A stretch of 11,366 nt of DNA from CAYZDV01 sp964477275 (GCA_964477275.1 CAYZDV010000064.1:1-11366); one strand, 5' to 3'. Positions 1 through 6,342 are shown, numbered from the stretch's first letter. Made by a program: numbers and translations. The notes: generated by a model from the letters alone, not told the origin.

Positions 1-54
1 CTGTGAGGAGATGAGGAAGGGTCCGGCTGCCGAGCGTCCCCATCCGTAACGGAT

Positions 55-324
55 TTAAAGGGACTGCTTAAAACTTCGGCTCAGGTTGAATTTGACCCTC
101 TTTTTCGGGGGGATGGCCAGGGCCGCTCCGGTTTTCGGGTTCCTTCCTTTCCTGGCTTCGCTCTTCCTGACCTCAAAGCTTCCAAAGCCGGAAAAGGTGA
201 CCCGTTTCCCGTTCTTCAAAGAGGCCTTGATGCCTTCAATCATGGAGATGAAGGCTTTTTCCGCCTGCTGAGCGGTAATCCCGGCATCCCTGGCCATTCT
301 GGCGGTCATTTCTTTTTTGTTCAC
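55..324 (-). CDS. HU-family DNA-binding protein
   Basis: The 89-residue product has the length and pattern of HU/IHF nucleoid proteins, which bind and bend DNA as dimers. The N-terminal helices (MNKKEMTARMARDAGI onward) are followed by the GFGSF turn (about residues 46-50) and the flexible DNA-gripping arm with RNPKTG (about 61-66) and the basic stretch PPKKRVKF. The family is certain; HU rather than an IHF subunit is a judgement. The start is GTG at 324-322, chosen because a strong AGGAGG lies six bases upstream (331-336 on the + strand). An in-frame ATG five codons later lacks this spacing. A promoter at 392-364 fits as its driver. The gene stands alone and diverges from the 700-1485 gene, with a mobile repeat between them. 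Confidence 0.95.
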   Translation of the reverse strand: MNKKEMTARMARDAGITAQQAEKAFISMIEGIKASLKNGKRVTFSGFGSFEVRKSEARKGRNPKTGAALAIPPKKRVKFNLSRSFKQSL

Positions 325-363
325 AGTCAGCCTCCTTAGCTTTTTCCCGAGAGGAAGATTCTT

Positions 364-392
364 ATGTTATGAAGAAGAAAGAAGGATGTCAA
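364..392 (-). promoter_or_regulatory. Promoter of the HU gene
   Basis: Reading the minus strand, a perfect -35 TTGACA (392-387) is followed by a 17-bp pyrimidine-rich spacer and TAACAT (369-364, four of six consensus bases). Predicted transcription starts near 357, giving a leader of about 33 nt that contains the AGGAGG. The -35 box lies only 20 bp from repeat copy 1. Confidence 0.6.
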
Positions 393-411
393 GTGAGGGG
401 GGGAGAATTGT

Positions 412-599
412 AAGCATCTTTTTTTCCGTGGAGGCTAATATTTTTTTTGGATGGGTCCTGTCATGGGGTGTCCCCCGTCCGTCCTCGCTCCACCCATCCC
501 CCAGTGGGGCCCTTCCGCTGCGGGCGTTGCGGGGGACACCCCATGCCACCCATCCTATTTTAAAAGGAAATGGCCATTACCCCGGAGAAAAAGATGCTT
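412..599 (+). mobile_element. 188-bp MITE-like foldback repeat, copy 1
   Basis: The element is bounded by near-perfect inverted repeats: 412-428 (AAGCATCTTTTTTTCCG) matches the reverse complement of 583-599 at 16 of 17 positions. Inside, a second inverted pair makes a long hairpin: GGATGGGT (449-456) and CATGGGGTGTCCCCCG (462-477) pair exactly with 548-555 and 530-545. The GC-rich core (478-529) holds small hairpins. An 8-bp direct repeat, GGAGAATT, lies just outside both ends (402-409 and 603-610), as expected of a target-site duplication. It differs from copy 2 (7314-7501) at six of 188 positions. It holds no convincing gene and sits between two divergent promoters. Transposition is inferred from TIRs plus duplications; the mobilising transposase is not in the window. 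Confidence 0.85.
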
Positions 600-627
600 C
601 CAGGAGAATTCTTTTCCCCGGCTTCTA

Positions 628-656
628 TTGACACTTTTGAGGGGAATGTCTATAAT
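628..656 (+). promoter_or_regulatory. Consensus sigma-70-type promoter
   Basis: TTGACA (628-633), a 17-bp spacer and TATAAT (651-656) form a perfect consensus promoter. Transcription should begin near 663, leaving a leader of about 37 nt before the ATG at 700. The spacer contains TTTTGAGGGG (635-644), which recurs in the putative ppdK promoter. The -35 box begins 29 bp after repeat copy 1. Confidence 0.85.
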
Positions 657-699
657 AGGGCCAAATTCAGGAATGGAAACCCATCCAAAGGAGCGGCGA

Positions 700-1485
700 A
701 TGAATAAGTTACCCCGTAAGGTTCCTGGAAAGCTCTTCCTTTTCGCTTCGGTCATCTTCCTTTTGCTTTTTCAGGGAATGGGCCAGGAGCAGGAATTGAA
801 GAGAGCGAAGCTGTACCGGGATGTCTTTCCTCTGATATCCGACTCTGACCTCTACTGTTCTTTCACCGTGGTGAAAAAGGTGGAGATGGACACACAAATC
901 ATCGGCTCGGAAAAAGAGCGGGAGAGGATCCTCATCTGGGAAGGAGATATTTTCTTTATCGATAAAGGCGGAGCAGACGGTCTTGAGGTTGGCCAAGTTT
1001 TCCTGATACTGGAAACGGGAAAGAAGATCAAGAAGTACGGCCGCCTTGTTTTCAAGAGAGGCAGAGCCCAGGTCGTCGAGGTGGAGGACAGACGGGCATC
1101 TCTTCGACTGGACAAGGCCTGCGGCCCGGTCACGATCGGGAACTCCCTGGTGCCGTTTGAAGAAAAGCCAGGCTTTCTCGGAAGAGATCTCGGTTTCGAT
1201 ATTCCAGTTGAGGAGGGAGAAGGCCTCCAGGGAAAGATTATCTATGCCATCCGGGAGCACAACCTTATCAGCGGGGGTCAGTGGGCCCTCATCGACCTCG
1301 GAGAGGAAGAGGGAATCCAGTTCGGGCAGCAACTGGTCGTCTTCAGAAAGAAAAGCAAGAAGGAGCCAATCAAAGTTCTCGGCAACCTCATCGTCATCGA
1401 TGTCCAGAGAAACACTTCGACAGTCAAAATTCTCTCCAGCAAAGACGCCATAGAGCTTGGAGACAGGGTCCAGCCGCGCTTCTAA
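700..1485 (+). CDS. Exported protein with two FlgT-C-like beta repeats
   Basis: The 261-residue product has a basic N-terminus (MNKLPRKVPGK) and a hydrophobic stretch at about 11-27, so it is probably exported or membrane-anchored. Two related segments can be aligned by eye: about 81-153 and 192-261. Both begin IFFID/WALID followed by a G-rich turn (GGADGLEVGQ / GEEEGIQFGQ), and both end in a GNSL / GDRV turn. The pattern resembles the small beta-barrel domain seen at the C-terminus of FlgT and in many LysM-associated envelope proteins. That is a fold-level resemblance, and the function is unknown. The ATG at 700 was chosen because AAAGGAG lies just upstream and a consensus promoter starts RNA near 663; the frame stays open to 451, but that extension is repeat and promoter DNA. 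There are two cysteines (about 53 and 131) and no lipobox. Confidence 0.75.
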   Translation: MNKLPRKVPGKLFLFASVIFLLLFQGMGQEQELKRAKLYRDVFPLISDSDLYCSFTVVKKVEMDTQIIGSEKERERILIWEGDIFFIDKGGADGLEVGQVFLILETGKKIKKYGRLVFKRGRAQVVEVEDRRASLRLDKACGPVTIGNSLVPFEEKPGFLGRDLGFDIPVEEGEGLQGKIIYAIREHNLISGGQWALIDLGEEEGIQFGQQLVVFRKKSKKEPIKVLGNLIVIDVQRNTSTVKILSSKDAIELGDRVQPRF

Positions 1486-1497
1486 CATCGCCGCAAT

Positions 1498-1599
1498 AGC
1501 ATCATTCCGCTCTCAGCGGGGGCCGAGGGGACACCCCATGACAGGATCCATCCTCTTACTTCATTAGCTAACCACTTCATCCCGGAAGTGGAAATGCTT
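1498..1599 (+). repeat. Probable decayed copy of the 188-bp repeat
   Basis: The core at 1527-1554 matches the reverse complement of the left arm of copy 2 at 27 of 28 positions (GGGGACACCCCATG followed by an arm ending CATCCT). In the plus orientation it also lines up with the right half of the element: TTCCGCT at 1505, the GCGGG core, and an end at 1581-1599 (CCCGGAAGTGGAAATGCTT) that resembles the terminal repeat. AGCATC at 1498-1503 resembles the left end. I read it as an internally deleted, diverged relic. The core match is solid, but the outer limits are a guess and no flanking direct repeat is visible. Confidence 0.5.
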
Positions 1600-1615
1600 G
1601 CGTGCATTTCCACTT
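1586..1615 (+). terminator. 12-bp hairpin, possible terminator
   Basis: AAGTGGAAATGC (1586-1597) pairs perfectly with GCATTTCCACTT (1604-1615) around a 6-nt loop. The following bases are TGTT rather than a full T-tract, so intrinsic termination would be weak. It lies 100 bp after the 700-1485 gene and ends two bases before the tRNA promoter, so separating the two units is a reasonable role. Its left arm coincides with the right end of the decayed repeat. Confidence 0.45.
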
Positions 1616-1617
1616 TG

Positions 1618-1646
1618 TTGACAGAAAATTATCTTTTTGGTAGCTT
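1618..1646 (+). promoter_or_regulatory. Putative promoter of the tRNA pair
   Basis: A perfect TTGACA (1618-1623) is followed at 17 bp by TAGCTT (1641-1646), which keeps only the most conserved -10 positions (TA and final T). Transcription would start near 1653, about 25 nt before mature tRNA-Gly. The strong -35 and position make it plausible; the -10 is weak. Confidence 0.5.
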
Positions 1647-1677
1647 AAGTCCGGAGACAATGGTGAGATACTCTCGG

Positions 1678-1752
1678 GCGGGCGTAGTTCAGTGGTAGAA
1701 CGTCTGCTTGCCAAGCAGAAGGTCGTGGGTTCAAATCCCATCGTCCGCTCCA
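1678..1752 (+). tRNA. tRNA-Gly (anticodon GCC)
   Basis: A complete cloverleaf can be drawn. The acceptor stem GCGGGCG (1678-1684) pairs with CGTCCGC (1742-1748) with one G-U pair. The D arm is GTTC...GAAC, the anticodon stem is TCTGC/GCAGA with GCC at 1710-1712, and the T arm carries GGTTCAAATC. The discriminator is T1749 and CCA is encoded (1750-1752). It reads GGC and GGT glycine codons. Confidence 0.97.
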
Positions 1753-1781
1753 TTTTTTCCCTGGATTTTTTTGAATGAAAA

Positions 1782-1857
1782 GGCGCGGTACCCAAGTGGC
1801 TAAGGGAGAGGTCTGCAAAACCTCGATTCGTCGGTTCGAATCCGACCCGCGCCTCCA
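1782..1857 (+). tRNA. tRNA-Cys (anticodon GCA)
   Basis: The acceptor stem GGCGCGG (1782-1788) pairs with CCGCGCC (1847-1853). The anticodon stem GAGGT/ACCTC holds the loop CTGCAAA with GCA at 1815-1817, and the T loop is GGTTCGAATCC. Discriminator T1854, a known identity element of tRNA-Cys, and an encoded CCA (1855-1857) complete it. It follows tRNA-Gly by 29 bp and is probably co-transcribed with it. Confidence 0.97.
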
Positions 1858-1899
1858 TCCCTCTCCAGCGCACCTTCCCGGCTGAAAGCGTGCACCGTG

Positions 1900-2505
1900 A
1901 TGCCAGCAGGATGGCTCTTTCGAGTTCAGAGAATACTGTTTAAAACCGGAGAGGAATGGAGAGAGACCAAGAGGGAGACTCTCTCTGTTTCCCGGCTTTT
2001 TTTCTCCTATGTTCTTGTTGTCGCCGCGGTTTCTCCGCTCTTCCGGTTTTTCTCCAGCCTGATCTACGGCAAGTTCAAGAGACCCTATTCCGGCTGGAGC
2101 TGGAGTATCTTCGGAAGGGAACTTTTGTTCTGTGTTTTGGCTTACCTTTTCTCCCTGCTGGCGGCGTATCTCTGGGGGAGGCTGATCGATGTCTCGGCTC
2201 CGCTTTTTTCTTCGCCGAAGAGCAGGGAGAGGGCCATGGCTCTGTCCGTTTACAGCCTGACGCCCTACTGGATAGGAGGCCTTCTCTATCTGGTTCCCCA
2301 TGCGGGCTGGTGGTTAAAGGCTCTGGCCGGTGTTTTCGGGTTTTATGTCCTTCACTCGGGGCTGGCCGGGGGGATGATGGAAACGCCCCGCCGGAAGGTT
2401 GTCGGTTACTTTGCTCTGAGCGGACTGCTGGCCTTGCTTCTGGTGGGAGGAACAGAGGTCATCTTAAGGGCGCTCTTTGCCATCGAGGGCCTGGTCAGAT
2501 TCTGA
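1900..2505 (+). CDS. Yip1-domain-like integral membrane protein
   Basis: The product is about 201 residues and very hydrophobic, with five likely membrane segments (about 31-55, 75-96, 112-132, 137-155 and 167-189). The N-terminal pattern RILFKTGEEWRETKRE followed by multiple transmembrane spans is typical of bacterial Yip1-family proteins (PF04893), whose role in bacteria is not established. The start is uncertain: ATG at 1900 directly follows a GTG at 1897 and neither has a clear Shine-Dalgarno. The EEW motif near the N-terminus argues against a much later start. The 3' end overlaps the end of pyrF, on the other strand, by 42 bp, so the two genes converge with no terminator between them. 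Confidence 0.7.
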   Translation: MPAGWLFRVQRILFKTGEEWRETKRETLSVSRLFFSYVLVVAAVSPLFRFFSSLIYGKFKRPYSGWSWSIFGRELLFCVLAYLFSLLAAYLWGRLIDVSAPLFSSPKSRERAMALSVYSLTPYWIGGLLYLVPHAGWWLKALAGVFGFYVLHSGLAGGMMETPRRKVVGYFALSGLLALLLVGGTEVILRALFAIEGLVRF

Positions 2506-3219
2506 GATCTCCTCCAGAATTCTCAGGAAAGCCTCCCGGGGGGAAGGAGCCCGGATGATCGGCCGGCCGATGACGATATAGTCCGCTCCCTTCCGGATGG
2601 CCTCGGAGGGCGTCATGATTCTTTTCTGGTCCTGGGCAGAAGCCCAGGCAGGCCGGATGCCGGGGGCAACGACCAGAAAATCCCTTCCCTGTTCCGACTT
2701 CACCATCTCGATTTCCTGAGGGGAACAGACCACACCATCCGCACCGGCTGTCCTGGCCAGGCTTGCCAGCTGGAGGACCTGCTGGCCGGCGTCGGGCCTC
2801 ATCCCGATTTCCTGGAGCTCATCACTCTTGAGGCTGGTCAGGACGGTGACAGCGAGCAACAGAGGTCTGGCGGTCTGTTTTTTCTCCGCTTCGCTGGAGG
2901 CGGCCTGGGCGGCTCTGGCCATCATCTCCCGTCCTCCGGAAGCATGGATGGTCAGCATGCGGACACCGTGGCGCGTGGCCGCCCGGACCGCCTTGGCGAC
3001 CGTGTTGGGAATATCGTGGAGCTTCAAGTCCAGGAAGGCCTCTTTCCCCATCCCTCTCATCTCCTTGAGCAGAGCAGGGCCTTCGGCGGTGAAGAGTTCC
3101 AGTCCAACCTTGAAAATTTCGACGGCTTCGAGCTGCCGGATGAGTGAGAGCGCCTCATCTCTGTGGTCCACATCGAGGGCCACAATGATTCTCCTGGCCA
3201 GAGCCTCTTTTTTGTCCAT
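2464..3219 (-). CDS. pyrF: Orotidine 5'-phosphate decarboxylase
   Basis: This enzyme converts OMP to UMP, the last step of de novo pyrimidine synthesis. The 251-residue protein shows the catalytic signature LDLKLHDIPNT (Asp64, Lys66, Asp69), an N-terminal VALDV strand, Lys37 in FKVGLELF, and the phosphate-binding end GADYIVIGRPI. Length and motifs fit the short bacterial class. The ATG at 3219 is preceded by AAGGAG, but at an unusually long spacing of about 12 nt. It lies 60 bp downstream of pyrD on the same strand and is presumably the last gene of the pyrK-pyrD-pyrF operon. Its final 42 bp overlap the convergent Yip1-like gene. Confidence 0.96.
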   Translation of the reverse strand: MDKKEALARRIIVALDVDHRDEALSLIRQLEAVEIFKVGLELFTAEGPALLKEMRGMGKEAFLDLKLHDIPNTVAKAVRAATRHGVRMLTIHASGGREMMARAAQAASSEAEKKQTARPLLLAVTVLTSLKSDELQEIGMRPDAGQQVLQLASLARTAGADGVVCSPQEIEMVKSEQGRDFLVVAPGIRPAWASAQDQKRIMTPSEAIRKGADYIVIGRPIIRAPSPREAFLRILEEISESDQALDGKERP

Positions 3220-3279
3220 GGGGAATTCTATCTCCTTTTTTTCCGTCTGAAGATGGATCGGCCGTGATTCACGCTTTCC

Positions 3280-4191
3280 TCAGGTCTGAAGGGTTCCTGT
3301 GAGGGAAGCGATCTTCTCTATTCCTTTTTTGTGACAGTACTCTTCGAGCTCCCGGACGATTCTCAGCGCAGATTCGGGGTCGATGAAGTTGGCGGTGCCC
3401 ACCTCGACCGCTTTCGCTCCTGCGATCAGGAACTCCAGAGCGTCCCTGCCGCTGAGGATTCCCCCGATGCCAATCACCGGGATTTTAACCTGTCTGGCCA
3501 CCTGGTAGACCATCCTGAGCGCGATCGGCCGGATGGCCGGACCGCTGAGTCCGCCGAGGATGCTGGACAGCACGGGCCTCCGTGTCTCCGTGTCGACGGC
3601 CATGGCCAGGAAGGTGTTGACAAGGGAGATGGCGTCGCTTCCAGCGTCCTGGGCGCTTTGAGCGATCTCCACCACGTCGGTGACATTGGGAGAGAGCTTG
3701 GTGATCAACGGCCGGGTGGTGGTTTTTCTCACCAGGCGGACGACCCCATGGGTGGCTTCAGGCGAGAGGGCAGGACAGGCGCCGTCCTTTTTGACGTTGG
3801 GGCAGGAGATGTTCAATTCATAGGCGGCAATCCCCTCTTTTGTGTCCAGATACTCGACAACCGAGGCGTATTCCTCTTCGTCGTCGCCGCAGACATTGAC
3901 GATGATCGCCGTCCTGTATTCTCGAAGCCGGGGAAGGATCTCCTCGGCAAACCTCTCGACGCCGACTCCCTGCAGGCCGATGGCATTGACCAGGCCGCTC
4001 GGCGTCTCCACCAGCCGGGGCGGCGGATTGCCCTGGCGGGGGGAGAAGTAAAGGCCTTTGACCACCAGCCCGCCCAATCTGTGAAGGTCGATGAATGGAC
4101 GGAACTCCAGCCCGTAGCCGAAAGTGCCGCTGGCGGCGATGACGGGATTTTGAAGCTGGATGAAGCCCATGTCCACGGAGAGGTCTGTCAT
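3280..4191 (-). CDS. pyrD: Dihydroorotate dehydrogenase B, catalytic subunit
   Basis: This FMN subunit oxidises dihydroorotate to orotate and passes electrons to PyrK, ultimately to NAD+. The 303 residues match class 1B length. The active-site cysteine is Cys130 in NISCPNVK, as in class 1 enzymes; class 2 enzymes use serine. Other signatures are NPVIAASGTFGYG near the N-terminus and the FMN phosphate site IGIGGILSGRDA...EVGTANF near the C-terminus. Its ATG overlaps the pyrK stop by four bases (4188-4191), and GGAGGAGAAGAG inside the end of pyrK provides the ribosome site, so translation of the two subunits is probably coupled. Confidence 0.96.
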   Translation of the reverse strand: MTDLSVDMGFIQLQNPVIAASGTFGYGLEFRPFIDLHRLGGLVVKGLYFSPRQGNPPPRLVETPSGLVNAIGLQGVGVERFAEEILPRLREYRTAIIVNVCGDDEEEYASVVEYLDTKEGIAAYELNISCPNVKKDGACPALSPEATHGVVRLVRKTTTRPLITKLSPNVTDVVEIAQSAQDAGSDAISLVNTFLAMAVDTETRRPVLSSILGGLSGPAIRPIALRMVYQVARQVKIPVIGIGGILSGRDALEFLIAGAKAVEVGTANFIDPESALRIVRELEEYCHKKGIEKIASLTGTLQT

Positions 4192-5054
4192 CTCTTCTCC
4201 TCCCTCATCCAGACAATTTCCTCCCCGCTGAAAACAGGGCCTTCTTCGCAGATTTTAAGCCACTCTTCCTGGCCCTTCCTTCTGATTTTCCTCACGCAGC
4301 CCCAGCAGGCGCCGAAGCCGCAGCCCATGACCGATTCCAGGCTGAATTCGGCCGGGATCTGCCTGGTCCGGGCAAGAGTGGCGATTCTGTTCATCATTTC
4401 CTCGGGCCCGCAGGCATAGATGCGGACGGCTTTGAGTTTGTCGAGCTCCTGCTGGAGGTAGTCGCTGATGAAGCCTTTAAACCCGAACGATCCGTCATCG
4501 GTGGAGCAGAAAAGTTCGAAGCCTTCCCGGCTGAAAACGTCACGGAGCGGGAGGTCGGCGCGGGTTTTCCCGCCGTAGAAGATTTTGACCTTTGCACCCT
4601 GACTGCGGAGAACGCTGGCGAGGAAGAGGAAGGGAGCGATTCCTCTGCCTCCGCCCGCGGCGATGACTTCCTTTCCCTCGAGATCAGCCCCGGCCGTAAA
4701 CCCTTTTCCCAGCGGGCCCAGAATGTCCAGGGATTCGCCTTCTTTTTTCTGGCTGAGAAGCACGGTGCCCACTCCGGTGACCTGGAAGAAGACCTGGAGG
4801 GCTGTCCTGTTTCTGGAGTGGATGCTGAACGGCCGCCGGAGCAGGGGATAGGGATGAGAGCTGACGCGGACCATGAGGAACTGTCCGGGCCGGGCCTGGC
4901 CGGCGATATCAGCAGATTCGAGGCTGAGGATGTAATAGTCTCCCCGGTTTTCTTTGCCCACGATTCGCGCCTGAGGATCCTTGATCATGAGGTCCGGGAT
5001 TTCCGAGACAAAAATATCAGAATCTCCTGACCATGGCAATAAAAACTTTGACAT
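4188..5054 (-). CDS. pyrK: Dihydroorotate dehydrogenase B, electron-transfer subunit
   Basis: This FAD and [2Fe-2S] subunit moves electrons from PyrD to NAD+. Numbered from the longest start (288 aa), it has the FAD-binding RRPFSI (73-78), the glycine-rich AAGGGRGIAPF (132-142), an NAD-site-like YACGPEEM (213-220), and the iron-sulfur ligands C245, C250, C253 and C269 (C-x4-C-x2-C-x15-C). The start is uncertain. ATG 5054 gives the longest product, but an in-frame ATG at 4988 gives 266 residues, closer to the roughly 256 of the Bacillus protein as I recall it, and a possible promoter lies between the two. Neither start has a strong Shine-Dalgarno. It is the first gene of the leftward pyr operon and is divergent from the aminotransferase gene. 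Confidence 0.94.
   Translation of the reverse strand: MSKFLLPWSGDSDIFVSEIPDLMIKDPQARIVGKENRGDYYILSLESADIAGQARPGQFLMVRVSSHPYPLLRRPFSIHSRNRTALQVFFQVTGVGTVLLSQKKEGESLDILGPLGKGFTAGADLEGKEVIAAGGGRGIAPFLFLASVLRSQGAKVKIFYGGKTRADLPLRDVFSREGFELFCSTDDGSFGFKGFISDYLQQELDKLKAVRIYACGPEEMMNRIATLARTRQIPAEFSLESVMGCGFGACWGCVRKIRRKGQEEWLKICEEGPVFSGEEIVWMREEKR
5011..5039 (-). promoter_or_regulatory. Possible pyr operon promoter
   Basis: On the minus strand TTGCCA (5039-5034, five of six) is followed by 17 bp and TATTTT (5016-5011, four of six). RNA would start near 5004, only compatible with pyrK translation from the ATG at 4988. It would lie back to back with the aminotransferase promoter, with eight bases between the two -35 boxes. 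The -10 box is weak, so this is tentative. Confidence 0.35.
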
Positions 5055-5077
5055 CTCTTATCCGTTTTGCTAATAAT
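5048..5077 (+). promoter_or_regulatory. Promoter of the aminotransferase cluster
   Basis: A perfect TTGACA (5048-5053) is followed by an 18-bp spacer and AATAAT (5072-5077, five of six), giving a start near 5084 and a leader of about 35 nt containing GGAGG. The -35 box overlaps the upstream ATG candidate of pyrK on the other strand. Confidence 0.6.
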
Positions 5078-5118
5078 CGAATCTGCCCTGTTTCATCAAT
5101 TTTCCGGAGGAATCATCC

Positions 5119-6321
5119 ATGAATATTTCCAAAAGGGGACAGGATATCCAGCCCTCTCCCATCCGGAAGCTGAAGCCTTTTGCCGACCAGGCCCAGGAGA
5201 GGGGCATCCGCATCTATTTTTTGAACATCGGCCAGCCCGATATCCCCACTCCGCAGCCCATCATTGACGCATTCCGCAGCTATGACGAGAAGGTGCTCAG
5301 TTACGGCCCCGCTCAGGGGTTTCTCGAGCTGAGACAGGCCATCGCCGATTATTTCTGTTCCTACCGAATTCCCCTCGAACCCGATAACGTGATCATCACC
5401 ATCGGCGGCTCGGAGGCCATTCATTTTGCCTTCAGCGTGGTGGCTGATCCCGGCGAGGAGATCGTCATCCCCGAGCCTTTCTACACCAACTACAACGGTT
5501 ACGCCTCCTTTGCCGGCGTCAACATTGTTCCGTTGACGACGCGGGTGGAGGACGGGTTCCGGCTTCCCCCCTCCGGGGAAATCGAAGCCAGAATCACGGC
5601 CAGAACAAGGGCCGTTCTGCTCTGCTCGCCGAATAACCCCACCGGCACGGTCTTGACACCCGAGGAGCTGGAGCGGGTGGTGTCCATTGTCAACAGGCAC
5701 GACCTTTTCCTTATCGGCGATGAGGTTTACAAGGAGTTTGTCTATGACGGCGGCAGCCATAAAAGCGTCCTCGAATACCGGGAAGTGGAGGACAGGGTCA
5801 TCGTCGTGGACAGCATCTCCAAGCGCTTCTCCAGCTGCGGAGCGCGGGTGGGCGCGGTGGTCACCCGGAATCCGGAGGTCTACCAGTCTCTCCTGAAATT
5901 CGCCCAGGCCCGTCTCTGTCCGCCTTCGGTGGAGCAGAAGGCTGCGCTGGCGGCCTACCGGATGGGGCTGGACTATTTCAAGCCCGTCCAGGAGGAGTAT
6001 GAGAAGCGGAGGGATGTCCTGTTTGAAGGCTTACGGGATATCCCCGGAATCGTCATTCATCGGCCGCAGGGAGCATTCTACATCATTGTCAGGCTGCCCA
6101 TCAAAGATGCCGAACACTTTGTGCAGTGGATGCTCACCGATTTCCATCTGAACAGGGAAACCGTGATGGTGGCTCCGGCCCAGGGATTTTACTCAACGCC
6201 TGGAAAAGGAAAGGATGAGGTCCGCATCGCTTACGTGCTCAAGGAGGAGGATTTGAAGAGGGCCGTGACGGTCTTCAAGGAGGGGCTCAGGAAATACATC
6301 GGCCTGGGGTTTGGAGCCTGA
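5119..6321 (+). CDS. PLP-dependent class I/II aminotransferase
   Basis: The 400-residue protein has the fold-type I aminotransferase landmarks: SYGPAQGFLELR (61-72), the substrate-carboxylate loop NNPTG (172-176), DEVY (201-204) that holds the PLP pyridine ring, the Schiff-base lysine K235 in SISKRFSSCGARVG, and a late arginine in VRIAYVL that would bind the substrate carboxylate. These place it among aspartate/aromatic-type aminotransferases. The amino-acid specificity cannot be read from sequence. The ATG at 5119 has GGAGG at 5106-5110 with eight-base spacing. It begins a rightward cluster: the rhodanese gene follows after 21 bp, so co-transcription is likely. Confidence 0.9.
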   Translation: MNISKRGQDIQPSPIRKLKPFADQAQERGIRIYFLNIGQPDIPTPQPIIDAFRSYDEKVLSYGPAQGFLELRQAIADYFCSYRIPLEPDNVIITIGGSEAIHFAFSVVADPGEEIVIPEPFYTNYNGYASFAGVNIVPLTTRVEDGFRLPPSGEIEARITARTRAVLLCSPNNPTGTVLTPEELERVVSIVNRHDLFLIGDEVYKEFVYDGGSHKSVLEYREVEDRVIVVDSISKRFSSCGARVGAVVTRNPEVYQSLLKFAQARLCPPSVEQKAALAAYRMGLDYFKPVQEEYEKRRDVLFEGLRDIPGIVIHRPQGAFYIIVRLPIKDAEHFVQWMLTDFHLNRETVMVAPAQGFYSTPGKGKDEVRIAYVLKEEDLKRAVTVFKEGLRKYIGLGFGA

Positions 6322-6342
6322 ACTTCGTCGGGTCTGATACCA

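Noticed and set aside
42..54. Small ATCCG-TAA-CGGAT hairpin after the HU gene
   Set aside because: The stem is only five bp with no T-tract on the minus strand, so it is not a convincing terminator.
367..549. Minus-strand reading frame inside repeat copy 1, with a near-identical one in copy 2 (7188-7451), beginning AWGVPRNARSG
   Set aside because: Conservation follows from DNA repeat identity. The frame starts at GTG in the hairpin arm, has no clear ribosome site, and runs out of the element into unrelated flanks with different C-termini.
412..599. The repeat as part of a CRISPR array
   Set aside because: Copies are kilobases apart, 188 bp long, with terminal inverted repeats and no regular spacers; no cas genes are present.
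451..699. Upstream extension of the exported-protein gene to 451
   Set aside because: It would translate the mobile repeat and a perfect promoter. The start at 700 has a ribosome site, a signal-like N-terminus and suitable distance from the promoter.
1577..1873. Minus-strand frame reading RVGFEPTNRGFADLSLSH and GFEPTTFCLASRRST
   Set aside because: These are well-known spurious peptides produced by reading tRNA genes antisense; they correspond exactly to tRNA-Gly and tRNA-Cys.
3331..4419. Long (362 aa) plus-strand open frame opposite pyrD and pyrK
   Set aside because: Both pyr genes are unambiguous on the minus strand, and the antisense product is low-complexity, rich in D, G and R, with no recognisable domain.
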